DNA of 35,087 nucleotides from Gallionella sp. (GTDB taxonomy: Bacteria > Pseudomonadota > Gammaproteobacteria > Burkholderiales > Gallionellaceae). The position numbers and the translations under genes were made by a program. Position 1 is the first letter of the stretch. The number at the start of each line of letters is the position of its first letter. The DNA is taken from the NCBI GenBank assembly GCA_025350705.1, contig JANXXH010000074.1, positions 1-35,087 of the forward strand. The letters run 5' to 3'. Below are positions 26,766 to 34,466 of this stretch, piece by piece. Below the pieces are notes generated by a model that was not told where the DNA came from, did no database searches, and saw only the letters and a list, made by a program, of their open reading frames with translations.

Positions 26766-27422
26766 ATGACTTTCATCAAAATCCACACAGCGGTCTGCTT
26801 GACAATGGCCGTTCTGCTTGCCGCTCCATCCGCGTTTGCTGCAAGCGCCAATACGAATATGCTCAAGCGCCATACCGGCAGCGGCGACCCGGTCGCCGGC
26901 AAAGAGAAATCGCAGATCTGCCAAGGTTGCCATGGCATGGACGGTAACAGCACCGATGAGATGATTCCCAAGCTTGCAGGGCAATACGATGAATACATCG
27001 CAAAACAGATGCGCAATTATCAGGCTGGAACACGCTCGCACGAAATCATGAACGGTATGGCAGCACCCCTCAGCGACAAGGATCTGGGCGACATTTCAGC
27101 TTACTTCGCCAATCAACCAATCATGAAAGGGAACGGATCGACGACCAATGAGATAGGAAAAAAAATATTCTTAAAGGGCAACATCACTCAAATGGTGATG
27201 GCTTGTGCCTATTGTCACGGCGCTACGGGCAAAGGCCTTGATCCCTCAACGGCGATGTACCCTGTGATTGGCGGTCAACATAAGGCTTATCTGTTGAAGC
27301 AACTCAAGGATTTTCGTGAGGGTAACCGCATGAACAGCCCGAACGCCGCGATGAACAAGACCCTCAAGGCGCTAAGTGATTCTGAACTAGAGGCATTGGC
27401 CGGATATATTTCCGAGCAGTGA
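26766..27422 (+). CDS. diheme cytochrome c (c4-like), copy C
   Basis: 218 residues, signal peptide to about 26 (PSAFAASA). Haem sites are CQGCH (52-56) and CAYCH (147-151). The sequence DPVAGKEKSQ, DGNSTDEMIPKLAGQYDEYI and YFANQPIMKG parallels copy A closely, including the segment GDPVAGK before haem 1. ATG 26766 follows GAGGAGAATGAC, nearly identical to the ribosome site of copy A (GAGGAGAATGAG), supporting a gene-level duplication. Likely function is periplasmic electron transfer. Confidence 0.94.
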   Translation: MTFIKIHTAVCLTMAVLLAAPSAFAASANTNMLKRHTGSGDPVAGKEKSQICQGCHGMDGNSTDEMIPKLAGQYDEYIAKQMRNYQAGTRSHEIMNGMAAPLSDKDLGDISAYFANQPIMKGNGSTTNEIGKKIFLKGNITQMVMACAYCHGATGKGLDPSTAMYPVIGGQHKAYLLKQLKDFREGNRMNSPNAAMNKTLKALSDSELEALAGYISEQ

Positions 27423-27458
27423 CCCTATGAATTAGCCCCGATAGGTGAACTTGGCGCG

Positions 27459-27495
27459 CTGGTAACCGCGCCGGATTATCCGGCGCGGTTACCAG
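27459..27495. terminator. perfect 16-bp hairpin between convergent cytochrome operons
   Basis: Arms 27459-27474 and 27480-27495 are perfectly complementary (starting CTGGTAACC, centre GCGCCGG) with the 5-base loop ATTAT. It sits 37 bp after copy C and 33 bp before the end of the convergent minus-strand cytochrome gene. No T-run follows on either side, so it may be a factor-assisted terminator or 3'-end stabiliser serving both operons. Confidence 0.65.
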
Positions 27496-27527
27496 GCACT
27501 ACTCACAGGTGAATCAAGCAAGAAATC

Positions 27528-27848
27528 TTATTTGGCCAAACCTGCGATATATTCCGACATAGCCTTGATCTCGGCCTCATTCGCACCCATACCCTTGGCC
27601 GGCATCTTGCCCATCTTCCAGTCAAACGCACCACCCTTGGTGATATTCGCGTCGAGCTTGCTTACTGCGTCCTTATCACCCTTGTATTTTGCGGCAATAT
27701 CCATGTATGACGGCCCCATCTTTTTCTTGTCGACGTCATGGCATGCGCCGCATTTTGCTTTGCCTGTAGCCGGCATTTCAGCTGCCAATGCGGTTCCCGC
27801 CACCATCAAACTTGCTGCGATAAACATTCCAGTTATGACTGATTTCAT
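27528..27848 (-). CDS. monoheme class I cytochrome c (c551/c552-like)
   Basis: 106 residues from ATG 27848, behind a strong AAAAGGAGAA site; the longer frame to 27971 lacks a signal start. Signal peptide MKSVITGMFIAASLMVAGTA (cleavage after LAA). Single haem site CGACH, with the distal Met in FDWKMGKMPAKGMGANEAEI. Size and the Pro-rich loop before the axial Met fit c551/c8-type electron carriers. It is the last gene of the minus-strand redox operon; a soluble periplasmic acceptor or donor for the membrane complex is a natural role by position. Confidence 0.93.
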   Translation of the reverse strand: MKSVITGMFIAASLMVAGTALAAEMPATGKAKCGACHDVDKKKMGPSYMDIAAKYKGDKDAVSKLDANITKGGAFDWKMGKMPAKGMGANEAEIKAMSEYIAGLAK

Positions 27849-27967
27849 TTTTTCTCCTTTTGGTTGATGAATAAAGATGCTTCTTGCTACAAGTGATAAT
27901 TTTTGACAGTACTGCTCTTCTCCATGAACATCATGCTCGCCGATAACCGGCGCACTCTTCAATTGAA

Positions 27968-28204
27968 TCATCCATCCAATTTTCGCGGAAGATGGGCACG
28001 CAAGTGACGAAGTGTCTCCGCCAAAATGGAATAGCGATCAAAGAACTCTTGGGTATGTTTCATATCCTCTCCTTTACTGGTAGCTTCACCGCCTCCTGCT
28101 TTAAGCATGACCATGCGCAAGGCGTCGGTCAACTGATTGTGAAATTTGGAAACTTCCTCATCTGAGGAAAATGCCAACATTGTATTTTTTGAGTTGTATT
28201 TCAT
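27968..28204 (-). CDS. 78-residue hypothetical protein in redox operon
   Basis: No family recognised. No signal peptide, haem site or membrane helix; the sequence is helical and charged (SSDEEVSKFHNQLTDALRMV; TQEFFDRYSILAETLRHLRA). The ATG at 28204 has AGGATA just upstream. It lies between the tetraheme and monoheme cytochrome genes on the same strand (87 and 119 bp gaps), so it is probably co-transcribed. A cytoplasmic helper or small regulator is possible but unsupported. Confidence 0.6.
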   Translation of the reverse strand: MKYNSKNTMLAFSSDEEVSKFHNQLTDALRMVMLKAGGGEATSKGEDMKHTQEFFDRYSILAETLRHLRAHLPRKLDG

Positions 28205-28290
28205 TATCCTGATTTTGCGCAGTGATTATCCGGTTAAGCCACATTAATGTTGTGAAACCAAACTTGCTTGCATGCCCATTTGATGTTGCT

Positions 28291-29127
28291 CTAGTGCTCA
28301 CCATCCCCGACTCGTTCATAGTTGGCATTTTTCATTCCCCTTGGCAGAGCAGGCGGTGGTTCTGGTTTGAGCCGGTTAAATCTGGTTGCCTGGACGGTAT
28401 GCGGGTTATGACATTCAGTGCATACCCACCATCTCTTCTTGCCGCCCGTGGCCCATGAGCCGATTCTTTTCCCGTGCACCCCTTTCCGCCAGTCAATGTA
28501 ATTCTCGCCATGGCAACTGCCGCATAATTTTTGGGGTTGGTTGAAACTAAACTCGGTTCCTTGTCGATCAACCAGTCTGTTGCGGTTCGTTGCGCTGTGG
28601 CAATTTAGACACCACAATGCCCCGTGCCCGTGCATCAACTTGAGTGAGTTCTCAACGATGTCCTGATGCATCCCGATCAACCTTGGCTTGTTGCCCTTCG
28701 GGAATGGCACCATTTTGCCGTCATGGCATGTCTTGCATCCGTTGGGTCCCATATTGAAATACTGTAGCTGAGGCTCTCTCGGTTTCACAACGGCATTGGC
28801 AAAATCGCCGCGCGTATCATCGGTTATTTCCGGCATCTCGCCCATCGGTATCGTCCCGTAAAATGGATCTCCCCACCATAGAACAGCACCAGTTGTTTGC
28901 GAGCATTTCACATTTGGATATCCATACTTTGAATCGACACTTTCGACCCCGGTAACGGATGAGTAGCCTATTCTGCTTTCAAAGCAGTCTGTCACGGGCT
29001 GCGTACTCTTTATCTCAGCAGGCTTTTCTTCCGCAGAGTATGCGATGCCATACGTGCTCAACCCGCCAACCAGGAAACCGCACAGGACAAGTACAACTAT
29101 TTTTGACGATTTATGCAGGCTATCCAT
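28291..29127 (-). CDS. tetraheme periplasmic c-type cytochrome
   Basis: 278 residues from ATG 29127 (GGAGATATTTGAA upstream). A hydrophobic N-terminus (residues 8-30, IVVLVLCGFLVGGLSTYGIA) is a signal peptide or membrane anchor. Four CXXCH sites: CKTCH (131-135), CLNCH (173-177), CGSCH (202-206), CTECH (236-240). Extra histidines (HQD, HGHGALW, GVHGKR, NPHTV) can supply distal ligands. The ending 'WVCTECHNPHTVQATRF' then a Pro-rich tail is common in cytochromes paired with NrfD/FeS modules. It follows the NrfD gene by 25 bp. It should connect the membrane module to soluble cytochromes. Confidence 0.93.
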   Translation of the reverse strand: MDSLHKSSKIVVLVLCGFLVGGLSTYGIAYSAEEKPAEIKSTQPVTDCFESRIGYSSVTGVESVDSKYGYPNVKCSQTTGAVLWWGDPFYGTIPMGEMPEITDDTRGDFANAVVKPREPQLQYFNMGPNGCKTCHDGKMVPFPKGNKPRLIGMHQDIVENSLKLMHGHGALWCLNCHSATNRNRLVDRQGTEFSFNQPQKLCGSCHGENYIDWRKGVHGKRIGSWATGGKKRWWVCTECHNPHTVQATRFNRLKPEPPPALPRGMKNANYERVGDGEH

Positions 29128-29152
29128 TTCAAATATCTCCTTAAGCTCCGTT

Positions 29153-30388
29153 CTACGAAGAAGCCGACGCCTTCTCATGACTCACTTCGCCAGTCAATAT
29201 GCCGATCGCTCCTTTTAGAATAAGCGTCAAGAACAGGAACCCGAGGGCCCAGACAAACAGCACGTTGAAAAACTCGATGAGGGTCACGTGGTATTCCGCA
29301 TATTCTCCAAGCGGGGTAGGGCTAAAAGCGGGAAACACAAGAATCATGGGCTTCTCTATCAGGATCGCGAAGAACACCACGAAACACACCATGGGAAGCA
29401 GACGGTCATAGCTATGTCTGACCTTGCGGAAGAGAAGCGCAACAAAACTGGCCACTAACGCCCCAATCGTCCCCCAAAACCATGGCACGTACATATTGAG
29501 TCCGTTGTGGCCGAACATGTTGTATTTCAGCGAGTCGGCGTGCTCGGTGCTCGGATAAAGCAGCGTAAAGAACTCGGCAGCGAATACCAGCATCAGGATA
29601 CCGAGGCTCCAGGCAATGATCGTGGTCATCAAATCGATGACGGGATCACCGATCTCCAGCCTGGTATATTTTCGGGCTAGCAGGAATATCAGGACGACCA
29701 ATGCCGGCCCCGAAGCACCTGCCATCGTCAGAAAAGCAAAGGGCAGAACTGCGGTCGCCCACATACCTACCCTGGCATTGCTGGCGAGCACGAAAGCCGT
29801 GACGATGTGGATCAGCGGACCCCATGCAATGGCCAGAAACACAATCGGCCTGAACCATATTGCCAGTTGTTTTTCATGAAACGTGCCGACATATTTTTTG
29901 AAAAGGATATAACTGACACCGATGAGATTCAGAAGCAGATAGACGTTCAGAACGATCGTGTCGTAAGCGAGCATCGAATTGGGAAAGTTCATGAAGCCGA
30001 TTCCGGGAATGATATGCCAGGTTCTGTCCGGCCTTCCCATGTGAAACAGGACGAAGGTGATACCTGTCGCAACAAAGACCATTGCGACGATCTCGCCCAT
30101 CACGGCAAGCTCCTTCATATCCTTGCGATGATAAAAATAGCCGGGGGCAACGACCAGCACTGCCGCCGCCGCGACATGTGCCGTAAAGACGAAGTTGGCA
30201 AAAAACGCTTCCAGCGTGACCTGGTCGGTCGCTCCGGTCACGATCAGCCCCTGGGTAAATTGGATGTATGCCGTGTAGGAGCCGACCAGGATGAAAAATG
30301 CCAGGAACAGGAGCCATGCGTAGTACATCCGCCCGCCTTTTATGGCATACGAACCGAAATCCATTGCGAAAGACAAAGCAGTATTCAT
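29153..30388 (-). CDS. NrfD/PsrC-type quinone-interacting membrane subunit
   Basis: 411 residues, about ten membrane helices, no signal peptide. The NrfD-family features include an N-terminal 'YYAWLLFLAFFILVGSYTAY', the helix with FHMGRPDRTWHIIPGIGFMN (Asp/Arg near the predicted quinol site) and the conserved MILVFPAFSPTPLGEYAEYH. This protein class exchanges electrons with the quinone pool and pairs with a four-cluster ferredoxin. Here the ferredoxin gene ends 9 bp upstream. The total length is at the upper end for this family, comparable with the longer forms found in Hmc/Dsr/Cbc-type complexes. Confidence 0.92.
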   Translation of the reverse strand: MNTALSFAMDFGSYAIKGGRMYYAWLLFLAFFILVGSYTAYIQFTQGLIVTGATDQVTLEAFFANFVFTAHVAAAAVLVVAPGYFYHRKDMKELAVMGEIVAMVFVATGITFVLFHMGRPDRTWHIIPGIGFMNFPNSMLAYDTIVLNVYLLLNLIGVSYILFKKYVGTFHEKQLAIWFRPIVFLAIAWGPLIHIVTAFVLASNARVGMWATAVLPFAFLTMAGASGPALVVLIFLLARKYTRLEIGDPVIDLMTTIIAWSLGILMLVFAAEFFTLLYPSTEHADSLKYNMFGHNGLNMYVPWFWGTIGALVASFVALLFRKVRHSYDRLLPMVCFVVFFAILIEKPMILVFPAFSPTPLGEYAEYHVTLIEFFNVLFVWALGFLFLTLILKGAIGILTGEVSHEKASASS

Positions 30389-30397
30389 TTCGTGACC

Positions 30398-31459
30398 TCA
30401 GCCTATGTAATAAAAGAATTTGGGATAAGTGCCATACTCTTCCTTGAACCTGAAGACGCGCTTGGTGGCCAGCACTCTCCTGACGTCGCTCTCGGGATCG
30501 AGAAGATTGCCGAATTTCCTGGCGCCCACCGGACAAGCCTCCAGACAGGCAGGATTCCTGCCCTCCCTCGTTCTCTGCACGCAGAAGGTGCATTTCTCCA
30601 TCACGCCCCGCATGCGCGGCCGGTTACCAAAATAGTGGGTCTTGGGATTCATCTCCTCGGCAGGAAGGTTGGGCTCACCCCAGTTGAATCGCCTGGCATG
30701 GTAAGGACAGGCAAGCTGACACATGCGGCAGCCGATGCACCAGTTGTAATCGATCAGGACCACACCCGCATGATCCCTGAAGGTTGCCCTCACCGGGCAA
30801 GCTTTGACGCAGGGTGGCTTCTCGCACTGCTGGCACTGGACCGGCACATAGAAAAAGTCCTTGTCAGGCACCAGGTCGTCGTTGTAGTAATTCTGTGCAT
30901 CCTCGGTGGAAAAACCGGCAGTTTTGTAGGCGTTCCCGCCAACCTGGACGCCGTAATCGCCGAACTCGCTCTGCTCAGGATATCCCTTGTCCAATTGTTC
31001 TGTGGTAAAGGAAATATTCCCTTTGGGCATTTTCATCACCTGTATCCATTGAACCTCGGGATCATGGCGTGACTGGTTATTTTCCTTCACACAGGCATGA
31101 ACGCAGCGCCTGCATCCGATGCATTTCGAAATATCGAGGGCATAACCGAACAGAACCCCTTCCGGAGCAGGCACATCAGAAACCGTCGTTTTCTTCCCGT
31201 ATTGTGCGGAATACCGCTTTTCCAGCCGCGCAATGGCCTGCTTTTTTTCCTCATCTGACATCAGTATGAAATGTCCTTGAAAAAACTCCGCAACGGTTAC
31301 ATCGGCATCTGGATTGGCAGGGTCGACAGCAGCCTCTGCTGACGCAGGTGCCGCCACAAGCGCCGCCACGCTCGAAGCACACACATTCTTCAGAAATTCG
31401 CGGCGGCCTTGTTGTAGATCATCCGCCTCATTCGATTCCTTGATTTTTTCTTTTGACAT
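30398..31459 (-). CDS. Tat-exported four-cluster [4Fe-4S] ferredoxin subunit (NrfC/DsrO/HybA-like)
   Basis: 353 residues from ATG 31459 (GGAGGCAGTG upstream). The twin-arginine signal RREFLKN at about 19-25 is followed by an Ala-rich segment, so the mature protein faces the periplasm. Cysteine sets CIGCRRCVHAC, CQQCEKPPCVKACP, CIGCRMCQLACP and CTFC...CLEACP predict four [4Fe-4S] clusters. It lies 9 bp before nrfD. Between the signal and the first cluster it carries FILMSDEEKKQAIARLEKRY, a motif shared with the small Tat protein next door. No molybdopterin subunit is adjacent, so electrons probably pass to the tetraheme cytochrome. Confidence 0.93.
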   Translation of the reverse strand: MSKEKIKESNEADDLQQGRREFLKNVCASSVAALVAAPASAEAAVDPANPDADVTVAEFFQGHFILMSDEEKKQAIARLEKRYSAQYGKKTTVSDVPAPEGVLFGYALDISKCIGCRRCVHACVKENNQSRHDPEVQWIQVMKMPKGNISFTTEQLDKGYPEQSEFGDYGVQVGGNAYKTAGFSTEDAQNYYNDDLVPDKDFFYVPVQCQQCEKPPCVKACPVRATFRDHAGVVLIDYNWCIGCRMCQLACPYHARRFNWGEPNLPAEEMNPKTHYFGNRPRMRGVMEKCTFCVQRTREGRNPACLEACPVGARKFGNLLDPESDVRRVLATKRVFRFKEEYGTYPKFFYYIG

Positions 31460-31495
31460 CACTGCCTCCAACAACAGATATTAGGTAACCAAAAA

Positions 31496-31756
31496 CTATG
31501 CGATCTCCTGGTAATGACAATTCAGCAGCTCATCAAGCCGCTGTTTTTTTTCATCGTCCGTCATAACGATCAGTTGATTCCCCGTTACCGCCTTTTCCTG
31601 CCATGCAACATCAGCTGCGTACTTTGCACTTGCGTCGTTATTCGATGCAGAGGACCCGGATATCAAGGTCTTCGTGTAACCAGCCGCCGCAACAACACCA
31701 GCTGCCGCAACCGTCTTCTTGAGAAATGACCGCCTGGAATTTTCTTCCTTGATCAT
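31496..31756 (-). CDS. small Tat-signal protein (ferredoxin N-terminus look-alike)
   Basis: 86 residues from ATG 31756 (AGAGGTGGGC upstream); longer starts are weaker. It has a Tat motif, SRRSFLKKTVAAAGVVAAAG, then a linker, then LIVMTDDEKKQRLDELLNCH at the C-terminus. Both parts match the first 90 residues of the adjoining ferredoxin gene (RREFLKN; LMSDEEKKQ), so it may be a partial duplicate or a true small subunit; small Tat proteins accompany formate dehydrogenase-type operons. It contains one Cys and no haem motif. It lies 36 bp before the ferredoxin gene and 50 bp after the response regulator. Confidence 0.75.
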   Translation of the reverse strand: MIKEENSRRSFLKKTVAAAGVVAAAGYTKTLISGSSASNNDASAKYAADVAWQEKAVTGNQLIVMTDDEKKQRLDELLNCHYQEIA

Positions 31757-31806
31757 GCCCACCTCTTGTATGTGCTTATGCATCGGTTTCTCCAAAATTA
31801 TCGCGG

Positions 31807-32199
31807 TTAATCAGACAGCTTGTTATCCATGAAACCGACTTTATTCCAATTCACAAACACTTCGCGAACCTGCATGAACTGGAAGGACTTGTCGAAGAAA
31901 TAGTCGGCATTGGCGCGTTTGCAGGCGTCCACGTAAAGCTCGCCGTTGCAGTTGGTCAACACCATGACTTTGATTTCGGGATGGTGTTTTTTGACATTCT
32001 TCAGAACGGCAACCCCCGTTCCGGATTGCAGGTTGAGATCGAGGATCACGACATCGGGCAGCAGCGCATTGATCTGTTCGATCGCACCCGCTTCGTCCGC
32101 CGCATAACCGGCTATCCTGGCATCGTGAAACTCAGACAACATGGAGCGCAGGCTTTCGCGCATCGCTTCTGAATCTTCCGCAATAAACACATTCATCAT
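31807..32199 (-). CDS. receiver-only response regulator
   Basis: 130 residues, a single CheY-like receiver with no output domain. The acidic pair is in FIAEDSEAM, the phospho-Asp is D54 in VVILDLNLQSGTG, the Thr is in VMVLTNC and the Lys in FFDKSF. The tail after the last helix (FVNWNKVGFMDNKLSD) is short. It is the first gene of the minus-strand redox operon, 50 bp before the Tat gene. The cognate histidine kinase is not in the window. A stand-alone receiver leading an electron-transfer operon suggests phospho-dependent control or crosstalk. Confidence 0.92.
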   Translation of the reverse strand: MMNVFIAEDSEAMRESLRSMLSEFHDARIAGYAADEAGAIEQINALLPDVVILDLNLQSGTGVAVLKNVKKHHPEIKVMVLTNCNGELYVDACKRANADYFFDKSFQFMQVREVFVNWNKVGFMDNKLSD

Positions 32200-32572
32200 T
32201 TCGCCTCATTACGCTTATCGGTTTGCAAAATCGATGTGCGAATTATGTTTCCTCACTCATGCAGGCGGTAGCGAGGTTTGTCCTAAAATGATGTAGGTGG
32301 CAGGCAGAAGTTGCTGTCAGTGTTTGTCTGACATGTTCCGGCAGTAGGACGAATTCTGGTAGATTGGACTGAAAGCCGATGCGCTACCCTAAGTAGTTTT
32401 GGGCTAGGCGTTCAGTCAAAAGGTTGGGAAATTTGGTACATCAAACAGGTGTGCTAATAGTGCGCGTTTTTAAGACTATAGTTGTCTGACCGCTATGGGG
32501 CGGCATATATAATGTCATGGTATTCTGCTCGGTGCCAATAACGGATCTCAGCGTCGATGCCTGTCATTTCGC
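32200..32572. other. intergenic region upstream of the redox operon
   Basis: 373 bp without a gene. It holds an inverted repeat TGTCAG-7-CTGACA (32315-32333), a candidate plus-strand promoter at 32485-32513 (TTGTCT, 18 bp, TATATA) that points at the 3' end of the PsiE gene with only a 26-codon frame after it, and TACCCTAAGTAGTTTTGGGC near 32384. The operator for the redox operon is expected here but I cannot name a binder. The response-regulator start has GAGGCG at a good distance. Confidence 0.4.
32315..32333. repeat. inverted repeat TGTCAG-N7-CTGACA
   Basis: Perfect 6-bp arms, 32315-32320 and 32328-32333, about 120 bp upstream of the redox operon. Size and symmetry suit a dimeric regulator or a weak hairpin. 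No binder is known. Confidence 0.35.
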
Positions 32573-33031
32573 TTACTCTTCAATACCGGGTTCATGAACT
32601 GCCTGGGGATCGCTAACTAGTTTATAGACGACTCCAATCACTAGCAGAGCAGCCAGCAATAACCCATAGTGGGTTGGATTAAAGCCTGATTCAGCTCCAT
32701 TGGGATTGCTGACTATTTGCACGGGCTGTACAATCATTTCGCGAATCACTGAGATCATTGCAACCTCTACAAAGACGCGCACGTAGATACGGCCAGTTTG
32801 CAGGTAGTTCATCTCCGCCGAGATCAAAGTTGATAGTGTCCACAGAATGAAAAGTGATCCCAATGCATGAAAAAATCCATTTGCTGCATTCCCTGCATGC
32901 CAGGCGTCGACCGATTTCAATCCAAAATCCCATATAACCATCACACACGCAACACCTAGCGCCAACGCGAGCAGCACATGAATGAGTTGGTTGAATTTTT
33001 TCATACCCAAAATAAGTTGCTTATCCAACAT
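32573..33031 (-). CDS. PsiE-like membrane protein
   Basis: 152 residues from ATG 33031 (GGAACGTG upstream); the longer frame to 33076 is less likely. Four membrane helices, with 'LHALGSLFILWTLSTLISAE'-type (FHALGSLFILW) and 'RIYVRVFVEVAMISVIREMI' stretches typical of the phosphate-starvation-inducible PsiE family. The role in the cell is not known. It is monocistronic here and divergent from the VOC gene. Confidence 0.8.
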   Translation of the reverse strand: MLDKQLILGMKKFNQLIHVLLALALGVACVMVIWDFGLKSVDAWHAGNAANGFFHALGSLFILWTLSTLISAEMNYLQTGRIYVRVFVEVAMISVIREMIVQPVQIVSNPNGAESGFNPTHYGLLLAALLVIGVVYKLVSDPQAVHEPGIEE

Positions 33032-33485
33032 CACGTTCCTTTCGAAAATACTTTTCTGATACTCAAAATGATGCACATAATCCCATATTCAGGCAATGGA
33101 GGATAACATGAGCTGCAATTCGCAGCTTTCGGGCATCGAATTGGACGCGATGACAATTATCTATGTGTCACTGTGTGAACTGTATGAAGGGCTGCTTTCC
33201 GGCTGTTAATATGGCATCATGAACTACCGTTCCGTGTCAAAACCGGAACTTCAACAAACATAAGGTTAGATTGCCGTGCTCTTGATTTCAAAAGTCAACG
33301 ACAGCCGATTCTTGTTGTTATAAAGGCATCTGGACAAAAATGACACTTCTTCCGGAAAAAGAAGCTTGGTAAAGGGGCTAGGCCTTCCGAATGTTAATAT
33401 GGCACCATGATGTGCCGAGGTGCGCGGGAAAGAGACATTCCAGAATATTCATTCTTCCAGTATAAACAACACCGAGGAGGCCACA
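33032..33485. other. divergent intergenic region with direct repeat
   Basis: 454 bp between the divergent PsiE and VOC genes. It contains the direct repeat listed at 33204-33410 and a CTTCTTCCGGAAAAAGAAG imperfect hairpin near 33348-33366. No gene is seen; the short frames lack ribosome sites and family resemblance. Confidence 0.45.
33204..33410 (+). repeat. 19-bp direct repeat, two copies 188 bp apart
   Basis: TGTTAATATGGCATCATGA (33204-33222) and TGTTAATATGGCACCATGA (33392-33410) differ at one base; flanks share a weaker CTTCCG just before. The copies stand in the control region of the PsiE and VOC genes. They could be operators, or parts of a decayed duplicated segment. Confidence 0.6.
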
Positions 33486-34466
33486 ATGCATCCGCAACAT
33501 TTTTCAAGCTTGCTTGGCTCAATCTCACATAATATTTGGCTGCGAAGGATACCGTCCGATTTAGCCAAACATATTTGTAGACAAGGATTATTCGTCTTGC
33601 TTCTCTGTCTTGAGGGTGCATCGCTGGTCACGGCTTCACCACTCCAACTGCCCGCGATCGTTGAACCCGCCAGCCAAGAGCATCACGTTGGAAAAGTGAT
33701 TTTTGTTGAACTGGTGACGCCCGATCTCGCCGCCACAAAGCAGTTCTATACCGGTTTGTTTGGCTGGACATTTCGTGATATTCAGGGGGGTGGGATAGAG
33801 TACGCCGAGGCATCTCTCGACGGTCATCCGGTCGCGGGTTTGGTTCACAAAGATTTACCTATAGGTGAACATCGGCACCCGCGCTGGCTGAGTTTTATCG
33901 CCGTGCGTGACGTAGATAAGGCAAAAGAGATTGCGTTACAACACGGTGCGAAGGTGCTCTTTGAGCCGCATTACATTCCTAATCGTGGCAGGGAAGCAGT
34001 CTTTGCGGATCCTCAGGGGGCAATTTTTGCAGTGCTTGCTTCAAGTAGTGGCGATCCACCCGACGACCTTGTCGTACCCGGAGATTGGATTTGGAGTTCG
34101 CTAATCACGATAGATCCGGACACTGACGCCGCTTTCTATCAGAAGCTTTTTGACTATGAGGTTTTCGATCTGCCAGATGATGATGGCGGCCAGCATCTCT
34201 TGCTAGCATCAGACAACTATGCTCGTTCAAGCGTGAATACATTGCCTGCTAATAGGCCTAACTTACATCCACACTGGCTCAATTACATACACGTCGAAGA
34301 TGCAGTTAAGATGACTGCAAAAGTTGTAGAGCTTGGTGGCCGGGTGCTGGTCGAGCCGCGCCTTGACCGACACGGCTCCAAGGTCGCGGTAGTTGCCGAC
34401 CCTTTGGGGACACCCTTTGGACTGCTTGAATGGCCGGATAATGAGGGTAAAGAGGTGAAAGAGTGA
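33486..34466 (+). CDS. secreted two-domain VOC (glyoxalase-like) protein
   Basis: 326 residues from ATG 33486, chosen for the CGAGGAGGCC ribosome site. An N-terminal hydrophobic stretch (LFVLLLCLEGASLVTASP) looks like an export signal, though late (about residues 32-50). Two VOC domains follow: GKVIFVELVTPDLAATKQFY to about residue 190, and 'WSSLITIDPDTDAAFYQKLF' to the end. Repeated blocks 'REAVFADPQGAIFAVL' and 'VAVVADPLGTPFGLLEWP' mark each half. Metal ligands are not certain. The enzyme activity is unknown; similar double VOC proteins are annotated as glyoxalase/bleomycin-resistance-like. Its stop overlaps the next start (GTGA). Confidence 0.85.
   Translation: MHPQHFSSLLGSISHNIWLRRIPSDLAKHICRQGLFVLLLCLEGASLVTASPLQLPAIVEPASQEHHVGKVIFVELVTPDLAATKQFYTGLFGWTFRDIQGGGIEYAEASLDGHPVAGLVHKDLPIGEHRHPRWLSFIAVRDVDKAKEIALQHGAKVLFEPHYIPNRGREAVFADPQGAIFAVLASSSGDPPDDLVVPGDWIWSSLITIDPDTDAAFYQKLFDYEVFDLPDDDGGQHLLLASDNYARSSVNTLPANRPNLHPHWLNYIHVEDAVKMTAKVVELGGRVLVEPRLDRHGSKVAVVADPLGTPFGLLEWPDNEGKEVKE

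Noticed and set aside
29807-31072. 421-codon plus-strand frame opposite the NrfD and ferredoxin genes
   Set aside because: Antisense shadow; both minus-strand genes have clear motifs and cover it completely.
32485-32600. possible small gene or sRNA after the plus-strand promoter-like sequence
   Set aside because: Only a 26-codon frame follows, with no ribosome site or terminator hairpin seen; not enough to call.
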